DNA of 64,000 bases, from assembly GCA_039621445.1 (NCBI GenBank), contig CP154954.1:74181653-74245652 (forward strand). Reading direction: 5' to 3'. Below the pieces are notes generated by a model, which did not search any database, was not told where the DNA came from, and saw nothing but the letters and a program-made list of their open reading frames with translations. The translations under genes and the position numbers were made by a program. Every line of letters begins with the position of its first letter. The stretch's first letter is position 1. The stretch is from Euglena gracilis (Eukaryota > Euglenida > Euglenophyceae > Euglenales). Shown here piece by piece: positions 1 to 12,260 of the stretch.

Positions 1-54
1 TTGAAATCCACGCCCCAAGTGCGGTGCCGTTGCCTGGCGTGCCGCTGCCCGCAG

Positions 55-131
55 GAGATGCCGTTCGAGGAGGTGCAGCGGTGCTGGCAGGCGTACACCC
101 AAGGGAACTACCTGGAGGCGAGGCCAGCGAC
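55..131 (+). CDS. Internal exon of an unrecognised gene (left edge)
   Basis: A GC-rich segment follows a good acceptor (ctgcccgcag, AG at 53-54) and ends at a strong donor (GCGAC^GTATGA at 131/132). The frame reads EMPFEEVQRCWQAYTQGNYL and has almost only G or C in third positions, like the confirmed exons of this window, while the flanks do not. It may belong to the same gene as the piece at about 430-552, but I could not join the two in phase with confidence. No family recognised. Confidence 0.45.
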
Positions 132-429
132 GTATGAGCGATGTCGAGCACACATGGATCGCCCTTCTCTGCTCGGACAGAGATGGAATTTCGGAATTTT
201 GAAGGTTGTCGTAGTTTGGGGACAAAACCTATGTCGACGTCTGCTGGTGACCCAAGGTTTAAGACCTGCGTTAATTATTTTTTTGGGTCAAAATCTCCAG
301 ATAGCTGGTGGTGATTTTGCCTCATTACTTCCCCCCTGTGGGTTTCAAATACCATTTTTCAAAGAAAAAGAGGCTCCCATTTTGCGACCTGGCTCTGCCA
401 TCCCGGGTGTGTGTCGTTGTGCCGCGATG

Positions 430-552
430 CATCCACGGGATGGCCGAGTCCAAGGCGCGCCGCCCGGTCCCCATGCGCCGCTGGGTCAGAACCGTGGCGC
501 TGTCGCTGTGCGGTGTTCCCGCGTGGTACGCGGAGCACCCCGAGCGATGCCG
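430..552 (+). CDS. Internal exon of an unrecognised gene, left boundary uncertain
   Basis: The frame reading MAESKARRPVPMRRWVRTVA and then PAWYAEHPERC has about 90% G/C at third positions and ends at a canonical donor (ATGCCG^GTGAAC, 552/553). No clear AG lies just upstream, so the left boundary may be a nonconventional splice site. The sequence is basic with a short hydrophobic patch. No family recognised. Confidence 0.4.
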
Positions 553-1715
553 GTGAACCATCGATTGGAAGGCCGGTGCGGCTTACCACGGCCGTTATCG
601 GGATCACCCCGGGGGGGGGGGGGCATTCCAAGGCACCCAGATCTGACCCTGCTTGTCTGGGGGGGGGCAATGACCAAAGTTGCCTGGGTACTCGGACTGG
701 GCGTCACATACAATCACACATTCACTGGCCGCTGTCTTTCCTCAGAGTGACTGGCTGGCTTTTGGCCCAGACCCCCTTCCCCCCCGGGGTAAAGTGACCC
801 CCGCGCCGAAGGCTCCGGATGCTTTTTTTTGGCCGTTATTCTTCCCCCATGTTTGTGGTCAATTCTCCCTTGGATTCCAGAGTGCGGCCCCGGGGGGGGG
901 TGACTGACTGGTTTTTTTGAAGAGTGGGTCGATAAAAATTGTGTGCTCCGACACCAAAGGCGCCGGATCAGGGGTTTTCTTAAGCCGGAGGGGACCCTGG
1001 GTCCAGCCAGCCAGCAGCTCAAATCCAGCCAGCAGCCCAAATTCGGGCTGGGAGCCCCCCCCCCCCCCGGGGGGTCGAGTGAAATAAAGTTGGGTCCAGC
1101 CCGGCCAGAGGCCGGGCCAACCGGCAGCAGGCTGGCCAGCCAAATGGGCTGCCCAGCTCACCTATCCCTGCATTTTTTCCAGTAATTAGGCTGTTCCTCC
1201 AGTCCCGACCCAGCCTTGATCCAGCTCCATCCATCAAAATGTCGAAAATGGCAAAAAATTTTCAGAAATTTTTTGTTTTTCATCGACCCAGCCCAGCCCA
1301 GCCCCCCTGCAGCCCCGGACCCGCCCCTCCCCCCCCTATACCCCCCGGGGGGGGGTCCAGCCAGCAGCTCATTTCCAGCCAGCAGCCTTTTTGCCAGCCG
1401 GAGGCTGGACCCCCCCCCCCCAGGGGGGTCCTCAAGAAAACCCCTGCGCCGGATGGCTTGATAAAGCGTATCTTTGATCACCTGCTTGCCCTGTCCAAAC
1501 ACTCCAGGGCAGTTTGAGCCAGCGCCTCCTCTGGGGAACTCAGCCTGCCCTGTCGACTCCACTGGCGCTTCAACCACCGTCGAATTGGGGCTTCCTTTGC
1601 CACCGCCCTCGGCAAGGTCTTGGGCCCACTTTTCGTGCAAGTCAAACAAGCAGTGAAGGGATGACAATGATGATCATCATACCCATGTGGATGTTTTTCT
1701 CCACCCAACGACGGT
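553..1715. other. Non-coding, G/C-tract-rich intron-like sequence
   Basis: Holds long G and C runs, short palindromes of the GGCGC..GCGCC type (around 805 and 947), repeated 'tgactgactggttttttt' motifs that recur at 27448-27600, and duplicated 'ccagccagcagc' stretches (1007-1050, 1358-1395). The several overlapping short ORFs are proline/glycine-rich products of the C and G tracts. I see no credible exon. Confidence 0.5.
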
Positions 1716-1890
1716 AACAACCTCTTGGGGGGATTAAACTTTTATAATTTCAACATCAAGGGAAAAAACTACATTTATTAACGTTTATGTCCTGTTACAT
1801 GAACGTTAATAAATGTAGGGTTTTCCCTTGATTTGTCGAAATTATAAAAGTTTAATCATTTCCCTTGCCCCCCCCCCCCAAGAGGTTGTT
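1716..1890. repeat. Fold-back element, 175 bp, near-perfect hairpin
   Basis: The two halves are inverted copies. The ends are AACAACCTCTTGGGG and CCCCAAGAGGTTGTT; inside these, long AT-rich arms (about 1731-1787 and 1800-1858) read the same on opposite strands, including TTAAACTTTTATAATTT against AAATTATAAAAGTTTAA. The loop is only about a dozen bases around 1790. No coding capacity. This is a miniature inverted-repeat (fold-back) transposable element or a derivative; a target duplication was not resolved. Confidence 0.85.
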
Positions 1891-4800
1891 ATTTGACAAA
1901 CACCCACAGACCCATTTAAGCCCATTCTTTCCTCATTGCTTCCCACCCATTCGTTCAAACAGGGCTTGTTGTGAGGCTGGGGTCAGGAACAGCCCTCTGG
2001 TCAAGGAGGGAGGAGGGGAAGCAGGGGGTGATCAAGAAGGGGGAGGAGGGGGTAGTGGGGGGTTGGGGGACCCTCCTCCCATCTAAATCAATGAACGCAT
2101 CAAATGATTTGAATAAATTTGTTATTTTATGGTTGAATGGATATTGGCCATCCACCAATGATTGCACGGCTCGGTTGCCACCTGCTGGCAATTGTGGAGG
2201 ACGCTGCAGCTTCCCGCGTAAAGCTGCCAATCAAGAGTCTGGAAGCGTTGGGCTGGGTCCCGATCCCTAGAGCTCCTGACCAGGATGTCTGCTGATCCAA
2301 AAGTCTGCTCGTCTGCTGGTTTCCATACTTTCAAAAGGCACCTATATTCAGGCCTTCCCTCTGAAATTTTTCTGCTCCCCCCCTCCGCTCCGCCGCTGGC
2401 TCTGAGGTTAATGGTCCCCTTATGAGGGCATAATTGCAAAAGGAAGACGTTGTGGGCGAAAACTCAAGGCTCGGGCCAACAGCCCAAATAGGAATGCATT
2501 TTTGGGCTAATGGCTGCTTTGGGAGAAACACCATGGTGGTGCCGGCAAGTACACGCAGACAAGTGGTTATGGCCTCCCTGTGGCATGCAAACAGCTAAGT
2601 GTTTTTTTTTTAAGGCTGCGCCACCCCTGGGACAATCTTTCCTTCTTGTTGCTGGTTATCAAACAACTGTCCCTTGGGACACTTTTTTCCCGTCCTGTGC
2701 ATGCCTTTGCGTCTCTGTCGGACACAGCACAGCAGTCACCCTGGCCCAGCTTGGCCGGCTTGGCGGTTGTCAAGCGGCGGAGCACCGTCTTCCGCCAAGA
2801 CCCCTGACCCACTACCCCCGCTGCGGCGTGTGAGATTTGAGCTATGCTTTATTAAAAAAACTTTCTGCCGATTTGTGCGGATTGCCGTCTGGGATTTCGA
2901 TCCGTACAAGAGAGCACAAGCTGCAAACTCTCCATGAAGTATACCCCATCTGGAGTCAGAGAGTGGGTTGAATCAGGTGGTGATTAAGGTCGGCAGCACA
3001 GATACAAGCCCCAGTAATTATTCAACCCACTGGTTCTGCGTGGCCCAATTTATTTAATTTATTTGTTTATTTGTTGTTGTTGTTGTTTATTTATTGTTGT
3101 TTATTTATTTGTTTATTTTTTTATTTGTTATTTATAAATTGCATCCCCCCATCGACCTCAAAGTCAAAAATGGGGGGCGGTTGCCACATGGCAAGTCAAA
3201 TTGGTAATGTAACGAGGTAATTCATGAAAACAAATATTGTTCATGAGTTTTATTTTTTTTATTATATTTTGTTTATAATTTTATAATTTTATTATATTGG
3301 TTTTAATTTGATTTTAATTTTTTTTCAAATCTATAATTTTGTATTTTTTTCAATTAATTTTAGTTTAATTTTATTTATGTTTTTATTTTCGGGATGGGAA
3401 CCCTCCTTCAAAAGGTTTCCATCCTTCCTTTGCACTGAAAAAAATGGAGAGTTTTGGTTGTTTTTTTTTTTTTTTCCAAAAGTGTCCAAAATGGAATATT
3501 GGCGATTTTGAGGCTGAAAATCGGTCACCTGGACCGTCACTGTGCAGGAGGGGGGGTTCCAACTGCTGCTGGGTTCCAACCCCCTTCACCTGCCCCTACA
3601 TCGAACCCCGGATTGGGGCCGTTTCGACCCCCTGGAGGGTTCTGGGTGCAGTACTATAGCACACCCCCTTCTCTGAGGCGAAACAGAGCACCTGTAATGT
3701 GTAATTGTTGTTGAATTTCCCTCATTGAACAAATTGTGTTGCACCGTGCCAGAATTTCAAACCTCATCCCAGAAAATTGACCCTTTGGGCATGCGTCGTC
3801 TCCTCCGTCTGCCAGCCATCTTGTCTGGGGGTGCCGAAAAATGACACGAAAGCTGTCAAACAGGAGAAAAGGTGGGTGGGGGTTCTGTCGGGGAAGTGGT
3901 TCCTCTCTGCCCATTGGTCATCATTCTTGGAATCTCACGCTCTGTACATTTCGGGCTGTCTGGTGTGGCTTCAGAACACCTGTATCTGCTGCTGTTGTTA
4001 TGCCCCCCATCCAGGCCACCATACGGGAGGTCTCAAAACAATTAATCAAAATACCACGTTCGGAAAAAATCACTGGTTGTTTCTTTCCGTGCTTTCTCAC
4101 CACTCCTAGTGGCCAAAGTTTGATACAAAAACAAAAGGTCAAAGATAACTAAAATGGCCAAAATGACCAGGGATGCGACGGATACCAGTGGAAGCACATA
4201 TCTCTCTGTCTTTGGCATGTTTGACAGAGAAGTTGCCATGTCTCACGCATCCCTCCCCCCCCCCCCCAGCAGGAGACGAATTCAGTGATCGTTGGACAAG
4301 GGGGAGTGTACTGAACAACTCTTGGGGGAGTCCCCAACAGGGCATATTTTCCTTCCGGTGCTTTGTGCCTGATTTTTTTTTGCATTTTTGATAACTTTTT
4401 TTGTCCCAAAAAAGTGTCCAAACTGGCATTTCGGCCGACTTTGGGACTAAATTTTTTTCTGCCTGGGGCTTTGTCCCAAGCCGAAAATCAGTCATTCAGA
4501 CTGTGCGACTGTTGGGGGTGGGGGGGAGTGCTCTGACCCACTCCCCTCCTTCTCCAGGGAGGGGGATCCGTCCCACCTGCTCTTATATTGATCCTTGGCA
4601 GGCATTCTATGTCACACTATGCACCCCCTCGGATCTGCCCGCGCAAAGTTCCACCCATTTGCGTTGTACTTCGATCACCGGAAATTGTCAGGGCCACTGG
4701 TGCTGGTGGAACTGTGTTAAGTTTGGTTTCTCAACTCGCTGAGCATTTTTGAACAGGACTTCTGTGTCAATACAGCTGCCCCCTCCCCTGTGAAAGGGGT

Positions 4801-7800
4801 CTGCTTCTCCCAATTTGGGGGCCTGGAAAGAAGGAATGGATCCTTATTTGATGCGTGTTGGCACCCCATCAGCCCATTCTGAACCCTGCTGCGGAACGTG
4901 ACAGTTCCCTGCCTTCTTAATGTGAACCGTGCGTCTCAAGTCGAGAGCTGCTTCGACCTCTCTCTTCCTCCCCACCACACAATTGCTTGACACCTTGAGG
5001 CTGGATTCCATGGAAAAAATCAGTCTTCCTGGTGTGCCCTCCAAGAAAGTACCAAGGACAGGTTTGGGACAATGGATGACTCACCCCCACCAGTGTTTGT
5101 CTGTGCACTTTATTGGGGTTGTTTCAAACTGTGAAGGTGCTCATCATCAAACATCAAAGCCGAAACAAGTTGCACATTTTTCTTTGGGGGGACTAGCAGG
5201 CCTTTTGGCCCTGTTGTAGCAAATCAGTCAATAAGTTCTTGGTGGCTACTGCTGAACTCCCCCCAGGAAACTTGTCCTATGTCGCAATAGAAAATTGGTA
5301 TGATTCCCGGTTCTGGCTAACCCGTCAGTGTACAGTTTCCAGGGGAGTTTTTTTTGCATTTTTATGCATTTTTCATATTTTCTAAAAATGCGCATTTTTC
5401 GCTTTTTTTTTTCACATTTCTTTTTCAATTTTTTTTGCATATTTTTGATTTTTTTCAACGGGTTTTTCGAGATTTCCCCATTTTTTCTCATTTGAGCATT
5501 TTTTTGCAATTTTTTTGCACATTTTTTGAAACTGCCACTTTCCTCATAATTCCAGAAAATTCTTGTAAATCTGGGACATTTTTTTCATCTTTTGGACATT
5601 TCTTGCATTTTGTAATTTTTGTGGTTTTTTTAATGTTTTTTTCACCCAATTTTTTGGGCATTTTCCCAAAATGCGTGTTTTGGGCATTTTTTCCCTCATT
5701 TCCCCGGCTGGGCTGGTGCATCCCTGGAGGAGTAAAACCCCCCAGTTTTAGTGCGCGGTGCCCAAATAAATAAACAAGTGTCGCACCCCCGAGGGCCTGA
5801 AAGTCCAAAAAATGTGTGCACCCCCCAAGAGCCAATTTTCAATGAAACGCTTTTGGGCAGTGCCCTAATAAGTGTTGCACCCCTTAAGGTCTGAAACTGC
5901 GGTCAAAGAATGTGCGCAACCCGTGCACTTAAATGGGGGTTTTTAGAAAATCTGAAGAAATTTTGATGGTTTGTTTTCCTTTTGCACTTGGGGCCTTCAT
6001 TCCTAAGGCTTTTTTTTTGCTGGCTTGGGAATGCTGCGCTTATGAAGACATTTAACACCCCCCCCCCCCAAAGACTTTGTGTCTCCTTTTTGGACTGGTT
6101 TGCTAAAACACCCAAGGGGGTTTCATCTCTTCCTTTTGAGTTTTTGCTGAAAAGTCTGAAAAATTTAAAAACTGAAAAATTTGGCCGAAAAAGCCTTCCC
6201 GAGAGAAAAATTAGTCCAAAGGAGGATTTTTTCTCATGCCAACCTTTAACATAAAAACAATCGTGAATGGTTTTAAATGGTTCAAATTTTATTTCACATT
6301 TTCAATTTCCAAAAGTCTATATTTCTGGGTTTTCCCCAAAGTCCTGTGGGTGTCATGCTTTTTTGTCTGTATTTTGTCTGTCTTGTTTTGTGTGTCTGTA
6401 GTCTATTGCTAGTGTTATTTATTCTTATTTTTATAATTATATTTTGTTATATTTCTTGGGATCCACTTTTAAGGTTTTCGCTGAGAATCAGCAGTAGTTT
6501 TTTTTGGTTTTTTTGTTAGTTTTTGTTCAGGGGTGGGAGAGTGCGCACTTATTGGAAGGTCAACACCTGCCTCCTCCCTCTCCCACAATGGACTGCCGAC
6601 GCATCCCTCAAAACTGAAAGTCGCCCGCCTCGTGCTTCCTCGCGCCACCGCGAAGCACCCCCAGCCAGCTTCCCCCCTGCCAAGTGTCATTCCCCTGCCA
6701 TCCCTCCCAGCCCCCTGGCCTGCCCGGGAATCCCCGCAACCTCATGGGTGGTGGGTGGGGGGTTGACCACCCCTTCCCATATTTCCCGGGGCGCAGATTT
6801 TTTTTTCTTCTTCAAAAATCTGCAAAAAAAAAGACGTCAAAAGTTTCCTTCGGTGCCAGCGGAATTTTTCTTTGGGCGGTGCTCTGGAGGGTGTGTGGTC
6901 GACCCCCACCCACCAGACCTTCCCGTACGGCCCTTCCTCACCCCCGTTCCATCTTTTGCCTCCCTTCCTATCCCCCCTCGGTTAACCTCTCCCAGCCTTC
7001 CCCACTTCTCCTTTCTTTCCGAACCCCCACTGTTTGCCGACCTTGATCAGTTTCCCCCACCCTGTCAAACGCTCTGGAAAGGAACCAGAAACGCAGCAAG
7101 CTGCGAGCAATGTACCGTCGAAAACATTCCAGTTGCTGCTTGTGCAACGGAATCTCTGCAGTTTCTGGAGTTTTATGGATTAAGGCAGGCTGAAATTTCA
7201 GTCGTTTATATTCCATGCCTCTGTCTCTGAAGTATGTGTTACACTTTTTTGTGCCTGTGAATATTGACCAACAAATATCACATCCCAACAATTTGCACAC
7301 TGGCCCTTTTTGTGACTTTGACAATGGTACCCAGCATTACCAGGAGGACTCTGATCTACCCCTTCCCCTGTCACATGAATTGCATGTTGGGGTTTCTCAG
7401 TCAGGAGGAGCGTTCCACCCTGTGTCCTGATTATGGAAAGTTTGTGTGGTTTGATTTTCTGTGTTTTTTTTTTGCGGCAGCGCTGTTTTGTGCTTGGAAT
7501 TTCAAAATTTGTTTTTTTTTTGGCATAGAAACATTGTGCATTTTGCCCCAATTTCTCTCTGAGACCAAACTTTTTTTATCATTTTTGTTTTTTTTGGCCA
7601 ACCATTTGCACATTTTTAGAACCAGCACGTTTCGCAAAATATAAGCAAAATGCATTGAAAATTCTCGAAGGTTTGCATTTTTTGATTTATAAGCATTCTT
7701 TGCTGTTCTGTTTCTGCTTTTATGTTTTTTTTGGAGGAAGAAAGAGCTAATGACCGTCAAAACATGTGCTGCATTGCATGAAATGTCATGTTCCACAATG

Positions 7801-8006
7801 GAAAAATTTCCACGGACGAGACAAATTTTTCTGCCCTCTCCAAAAGAAAAGTGTTCATTCCGGGACGGGATTTATAAGTGTCTTTTATTGAGTTTATTTG
7901 TGTTTTATTATTTGTGTATTTTTTGCTTCAAGTTTTTCGAATTTCTGCCCCCCTCCTGGGTAATACAGTTTACAGATTTCCTCAAAACATTTTTCCTGGG
8001 TACAAC
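1891..8006. other. Large non-coding stretch, AT-rich and low-complexity
   Basis: No exon with the GC3 signature of the real genes was found. Content: TTTA/TTTG-type repeats (3048-3135), very AT-rich sequence (3225-3380), degenerate CATTTTT tracts (5340-5700), scattered C/G runs, and a stray GATCGTTGGACAAGGGGG end of the TGTCCAACGACC element family near 4286-4304. A 235-codon ORF at 6523-7230 is proline/serine-rich and runs through C tracts; I do not regard it as a gene. Confidence 0.5.
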
Positions 8007-8302
8007 CAGGGGTTTTTTTTAGTCGTGGACCCCGGGGGGGGAGGGGGGGGTAGGGTGGGTGGGTCCGGCCGAGCCCTCCCCCCCCCCCCGGGGGGGGGGT
8101 CCCCCCGGAGGGGGGGGGGGTGGGATATACTTTTCGGCTCCGCAGGCGCCGAAAAAATGCTATTTGTAGCACTTTTCGCGATTTTTCGGCCATTTTTTTT
8201 GTGGGTCCCCCGGGACCCCCCCCCCCACCCCCCGGGGGCAAAAACGGGGGGGGGGGGGGGGGGGGGACCCCCCCTCCCCCCCCGGTCTTAAAATAACCCC
8301 TG
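8007..8302. mobile_element. hAT-like miniature transposon, copy 1
   Basis: Starts CAGGGGTTTTTTTTAG and ends TTAAAATAACCCCTG, imperfect terminal inverted repeats, flanked by the 8-bp sequences GGTACAAC (7999-8006) and GGTTCAAC (8303-8310), which differ at one base. The interior is G/C-run-rich with an 'actttTCGGCtcCGCAGGCGCCGAAAA' palindrome. A near-identical copy is at 51500-51774. CAGGG ends with 8-bp duplications are diagnostic of the hAT superfamily. No transposase, so non-autonomous. Confidence 0.88.
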
Positions 8303-9303
8303 GGTTCAACTATATTGGGTCAGAGGGTTCCCGAATTTCAATGCCAATGGCTCAAGCTGAACGCCCCCTCCCCGGTGTACCTGAGGACTACCATAACAGT
8401 CTGTGCCTGGTTTCAGTTTTTCTTTGTCCCCCTTTTTTCCAGCATTTCCAGAATTTTGTGTTTGAAACATTTTTTTTTGCCTTTTTTTCGGCTCTTGTGG
8501 CTGTGCCACTGTGCAGGTGGGCGTCTTCTCTCCTCCGGGGAAGGGGGGCAGGCCGAATTTTAAGGCAAGGCTGAGCCTTGCCTGGGCACTCGCCCAAGGC
8601 ACCATTGGTGCCGAAGGCGCCGGAAGTCCAAAAATGCCTGTTTTGCGCACTTTTTTTTGGCCCACGACCAGGCAGGCACGGACCCCCCCCCCCCCCCCGG
8701 AGGGGCAGTGCCTGCCGACTCAGGCACTCCAGGAATCCTTTGAGACCCGTCTCCTCGCCAAGTCCAGCCTGGTGACCTGTTCGTGTGGCCAAAAATCTAG
8801 TTTTAGTGTGGGAACTCCTCCTTTACTTCAGTTTCTCAGAATTATTGGCGTGCCTTTATCCAAACAATTGCCCCAGAAAAACCCACAAATAGGAATAAAA
8901 AAATAGCAGTTTCAAAAAAAATGGTAATTTATTAAAAAATATTTAAAATATTTTGAAAATGATTTGAAATAAGTGAAATAATTTTTTTTCTTCAAGAAAA
9001 TTATTTAAAATAATTTAAAAAAAATGGTAGTTTTTCCCTTTTGACCAAAAACGCCCACAGCAACCTTGAACCCAGGGTTGGGCATGCATCTTGCGGAAAC
9101 CCTCTGGCGTCTGGTTGCGCTTTCCCTGACCCACAAGCAAACCAGTCACAGGCTTGTGGCCCTGTGTGACTGTTGCCAGCGGGGCGGTCCTGATGTCTCA
9201 CCCATGGACCAGGGGGGGGAGGGGAATGAGTCAAGCACCAACGAAGAATGAAGGAAACGGAAGGCAACGGAAAGGGCAACCCCCAAATAAACCCCACCCC
9301 CAA

Positions 9304-9306
9304 ATA

Positions 9307-9338
<32 letters not shown>

Positions 9339-9352
9339 AATAATAATAGTAA
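9304..9352. repeat. ATG/ATA trinucleotide microsatellite
   Basis: About ten ATG units followed by ATA-type units. It lies just left of the dispersed 310-bp repeat at 9479. Confidence 0.95.
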
Positions 9353-9478
9353 TAGTAGTAATAATAGTATCCGCGAATAATAGTTTTGAAATCCCCCCCC
9401 CCTTGTCTAAGCACCACCCTTGTCTAAGCACCACCCCCCGGTTCTTACCCATCTTTTTAAAGGTCATCGTCACGGGGA

Positions 9479-9787
9479 GGTTTATTTTGTGTGCATTTTT
9501 AAGGGAAATTTCTCAAAAAGTTCGAAATTTTTGCAACTTCTGAGACCTGATTTGGTGAGGTATTGTTGATTTCTACATCCAAATGTGTGTAAGTTCAACA
9601 GTGGACCGCCAAAATAAGGTGAATTTTTCCTTTTCGGCGCGAAGCGCCGGATTTTTTTGCAGTCAAAATTTTCCCCCTTGTCTAAGCACCACCCCCCTGG
9701 TTCTTACCCATATTTTGGCAAAATAAGCACCACCCCCCCGGTTCTTACCCATCTTTTCCGGTGCTTTGACAAGGGGGGGGAGGTAAT
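9479..9787. repeat. Dispersed ~310-bp repeat, copy 1 (pair with 55309)
   Basis: Aligns over its whole length with 55309-55618 with few substitutions. Shared landmarks in order: TGTGCATTTTTAAGGGAAAT, GAGACCTGATTTGGTGAGG, TTTTCGGCGCGAAGCGCCGG, CTTGTCTAAGCACCACC, and the right end GGTGCTT(T/A)GACAAGGGGG. CTTGTCTAAGCACC and GGTGCTTTGACAAG are inverted, so part of the repeat is an inverted-repeat element. Non-coding. Confidence 0.9.
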
Positions 9788-10075
9788 ACACAACTGGGAG
9801 TGTTAAATTTAGTCGAATCTGCACCCCTGCACTCCCCATCCAAACGGGAGGCCAGCTCTGTGTTTCGTCTCTTATTCTTCATTCCCGCCCAAGTCAAGGT
9901 AATCAATACGGAGAATCAGTAAACAAAACGTCAGCTTCTCCCCTGGGGCTCGTTATGGGGGAGATGTTATTTGATTGTTGAAATGGGACCCAAGGAGTGA
10001 GCCTCCACAAACTCAACGAGCTCAAAAGAAACTTGCAGTGACATTGGTTCCTTTTTTTATGGTCGAGTTGGCGCA

Positions 10076-10647
10076 CCCTTACCCCCACCCCTATGTCCAA
10101 CGACCCCCCCCCAGTCAGAGGACACCTTTTCGGAGGTTTGATGTTTTTTTTTGCAGGTGTGTGAAAACCGGAGGTTTGCCAGCCCTGAAAGGCTTTTCTT
10201 CCGCCCTTGTCATCTACCCCGCAGCCCATCGTCCATTAAAATGTTCCCTCTGGGGAGTTTTGTTCATTACGAGTGCTCCACCGGGGAGATAGTGCTTGCG
10301 GTTGTTGAAGGAGCTTCGCCACACTCCCGTGACATTTTCGGGTATTTGCTAGGTTGTATGATGGAGTGAAGATGGTTGATGGAATGCAGGGATTGTCGAC
10401 TGGGTATCTTTGTTTTTTTTTGTGAAATCCCGCGGCGTGAAGGTACGTTTTGGGTGCTATTTGAGAAAATATTTGTTGACAGGGCTGGAAATGGAGGCGC
10501 GAAGCGCCGGAAGGAAAATTTTGGTCTGTTTGGGGGGGGGGGGTTTCGGCAAACTTTTTTTTCCCGACCCCGTGTCCAACGACCCCCCCCCCCCGGTCAG
10601 AGGACAGAGGTCACCGGTCGTTGGACATAGGGGGTGGAGGGTAGGGG
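10076..10647. mobile_element. Inverted-repeat element of the TGTCCAACGACC family
   Basis: Left end CCCCTATGTCCAACGACC (from about 10088) pairs with right end GGTCGTTGGACATAGGGG (to about 10633). The inversion continues outward as CCCTTACCCCCACC against GGGTGGAGGGTAGGGG. An internal GGCGCGAAGCGCC palindrome lies at about 10497. No coding capacity. Relatives are at 53861-54645 and 61127-61194. Superfamily unknown. Confidence 0.75.
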
Positions 10648-11694
10648 TTGCTGATGCTATGACAACACCAATGCATCCCCCACGTGCCCAACTGCGTGAA
10701 GCCGGAGCTTGCACCTTCACAGAAACTCCACTGCAAGCTTTACATCACTGGCCGATGCCCAAACCGTTCCCCTATGTGGGGGTGGGTGGGTGAAAGCCAG
10801 CCGAGTGGTCCAATGCCAAAGTTTTGGGAAACAACGAGGATTGCCGATCGCTTCGGAGCCCAAATTTGGCCATTTTATTTGCTTATGATGGGGCTGAGCG
10901 GAATGGTTCACGTCCGGCGCATGGGAGCATCAGGCTGCGGTTGGCCCAGCTGTGCAATCAGCCACGCTTTACAGCCGCCAAAGTACCCCCCCCCCCCACC
11001 CCATTAGAAGCGCAGGGCCAAACAAAAGTTACACCCTCCCCTGCTGCCAAAGGCGGTGGTCTGCTACAAGCCCACCCCCCCAAACCAACAAAAGTCGCTC
11101 AGCTTGCCCCCCCCCCCCGCCAGAGTGGTGGCGGTCCGCTATAAGCGCACCCGTGCTTATTGCACGCTTATTTCATGACTTATAGCTCATCACGGAGGGG
11201 GTCGCTGAGCTCTTATCCCTTTATGGGTAAGAGCGAAGCTTACCCCTGGGGAAAAGGGGGGGTTCAACCCCCCCCCCCCCTGGTCGGGGCCACCTCGGGA
11301 ACCGGCGGATTATCACCATGATCCCGGCCCCGTTCCCGGATTTTTTTTTCCAGTCGCGAGCGACTGGATTCCTAGTTTCCGAATCACCCTGGGTTCACCC
11401 CCAACTCCCTGCAAGGCCCGAGTTATTCACGCGTGAACGGGTCCAAACTGGGTGGAATTGGCCCCCCCCCTGGATAACCCCCCCCCCTTGGACTCTGCCA
11501 TTTTGGGCCCAAAAATCGATATTTTCAAAATATCTCAAAAATGATCCAAAATCAAAGTAAATGTCCGGAGACCTAATTTGAAGCCCTTGAAACGCCCCAT
11601 CTACCAGTATTTTGATTTCCCCACAACTTCCCGCCAAGCCCGAGATACGGCCGTTTTTCGGTCCAGATGACCGTTTTGTACACTTTTCCCACTG
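10648..11694. other. Non-coding, C/G tracts
   Basis: C runs of 8 to 12 near 10990, 11110 and 11270, and the beginning of the 'cccgagttattcacgcg' type repeat block. No convincing exon. Confidence 0.4.
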
Positions 11695-12260
11695 TCCGAC
11701 ATAACCGGGTTTGGACAAAAAAGTCGAAAAAAATCCCAAAAAATGGAAAAAATTATAGCCCAAAATCATGTTTTTTGACCTCCCAGACCCGGAAAAAAAT
11801 GTTCTGGAGCCGAAAACGAGTGTTTTTCGACCCCCCGCTCCCCGTTTTGGGCCCGAAACCAAAGGACTTTGGGTCATATCTGGGTCAAAAAAGTCGAAAA
11901 AATCGAATTTTTTTTTTGCTGGAACGATGTTTTTTGGCCATCCAAAAAACATGCCTCCCAGACCCAGAAAAACTGTTTTTTGAGCCGAAAATGAGCGTTT
12001 TTCGACCCGCCAGCGCCCCGTTTTGGGCCGCCAACCCAGTGACGTTGAGACAAAACCGGGTCAAAAAAGTCGAAAAAAATCAAATTTTTTTTTCGTCCAA
12101 AACGATGTTTTTTGGTCTTCCACACCTGGAAAAACTGGTTTTTTTTTAAAGCTGAAAATGAGCGTTTTTCGAACCCCCCAGCGCCCCGTTTTTGGCCTGA
12201 AACCCATGGAATTTGGGTCAAAAAAAACGGGTCAAAAAAAGTCGGAAATAATTCAGTAAA
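11695..12260. repeat. Tandem repeat of a ~150-bp unit, 3-4 degenerate copies
   Basis: Each unit carries, in order: GGTCAAAAAAGTCGAAAAAA, a GATGTTTTTTGGCC segment, CAGACCCGGAAAAAC, GAGCCGAAAATGAGCGTTTT, TCGACCCGCCAGCGCCCCG, and TTTTGGGCC..GAAACCCATGG. Single dispersed units occur at 41755-41935 and 58140-58265, so the unit is itself a dispersed repeat that has expanded here. Non-coding. Confidence 0.85.

Noticed and set aside
6523-7230. 235-codon + ORF
   Set aside because: Pro/Ser-rich, crosses C runs, no GC3 bias and no similarity recognised.
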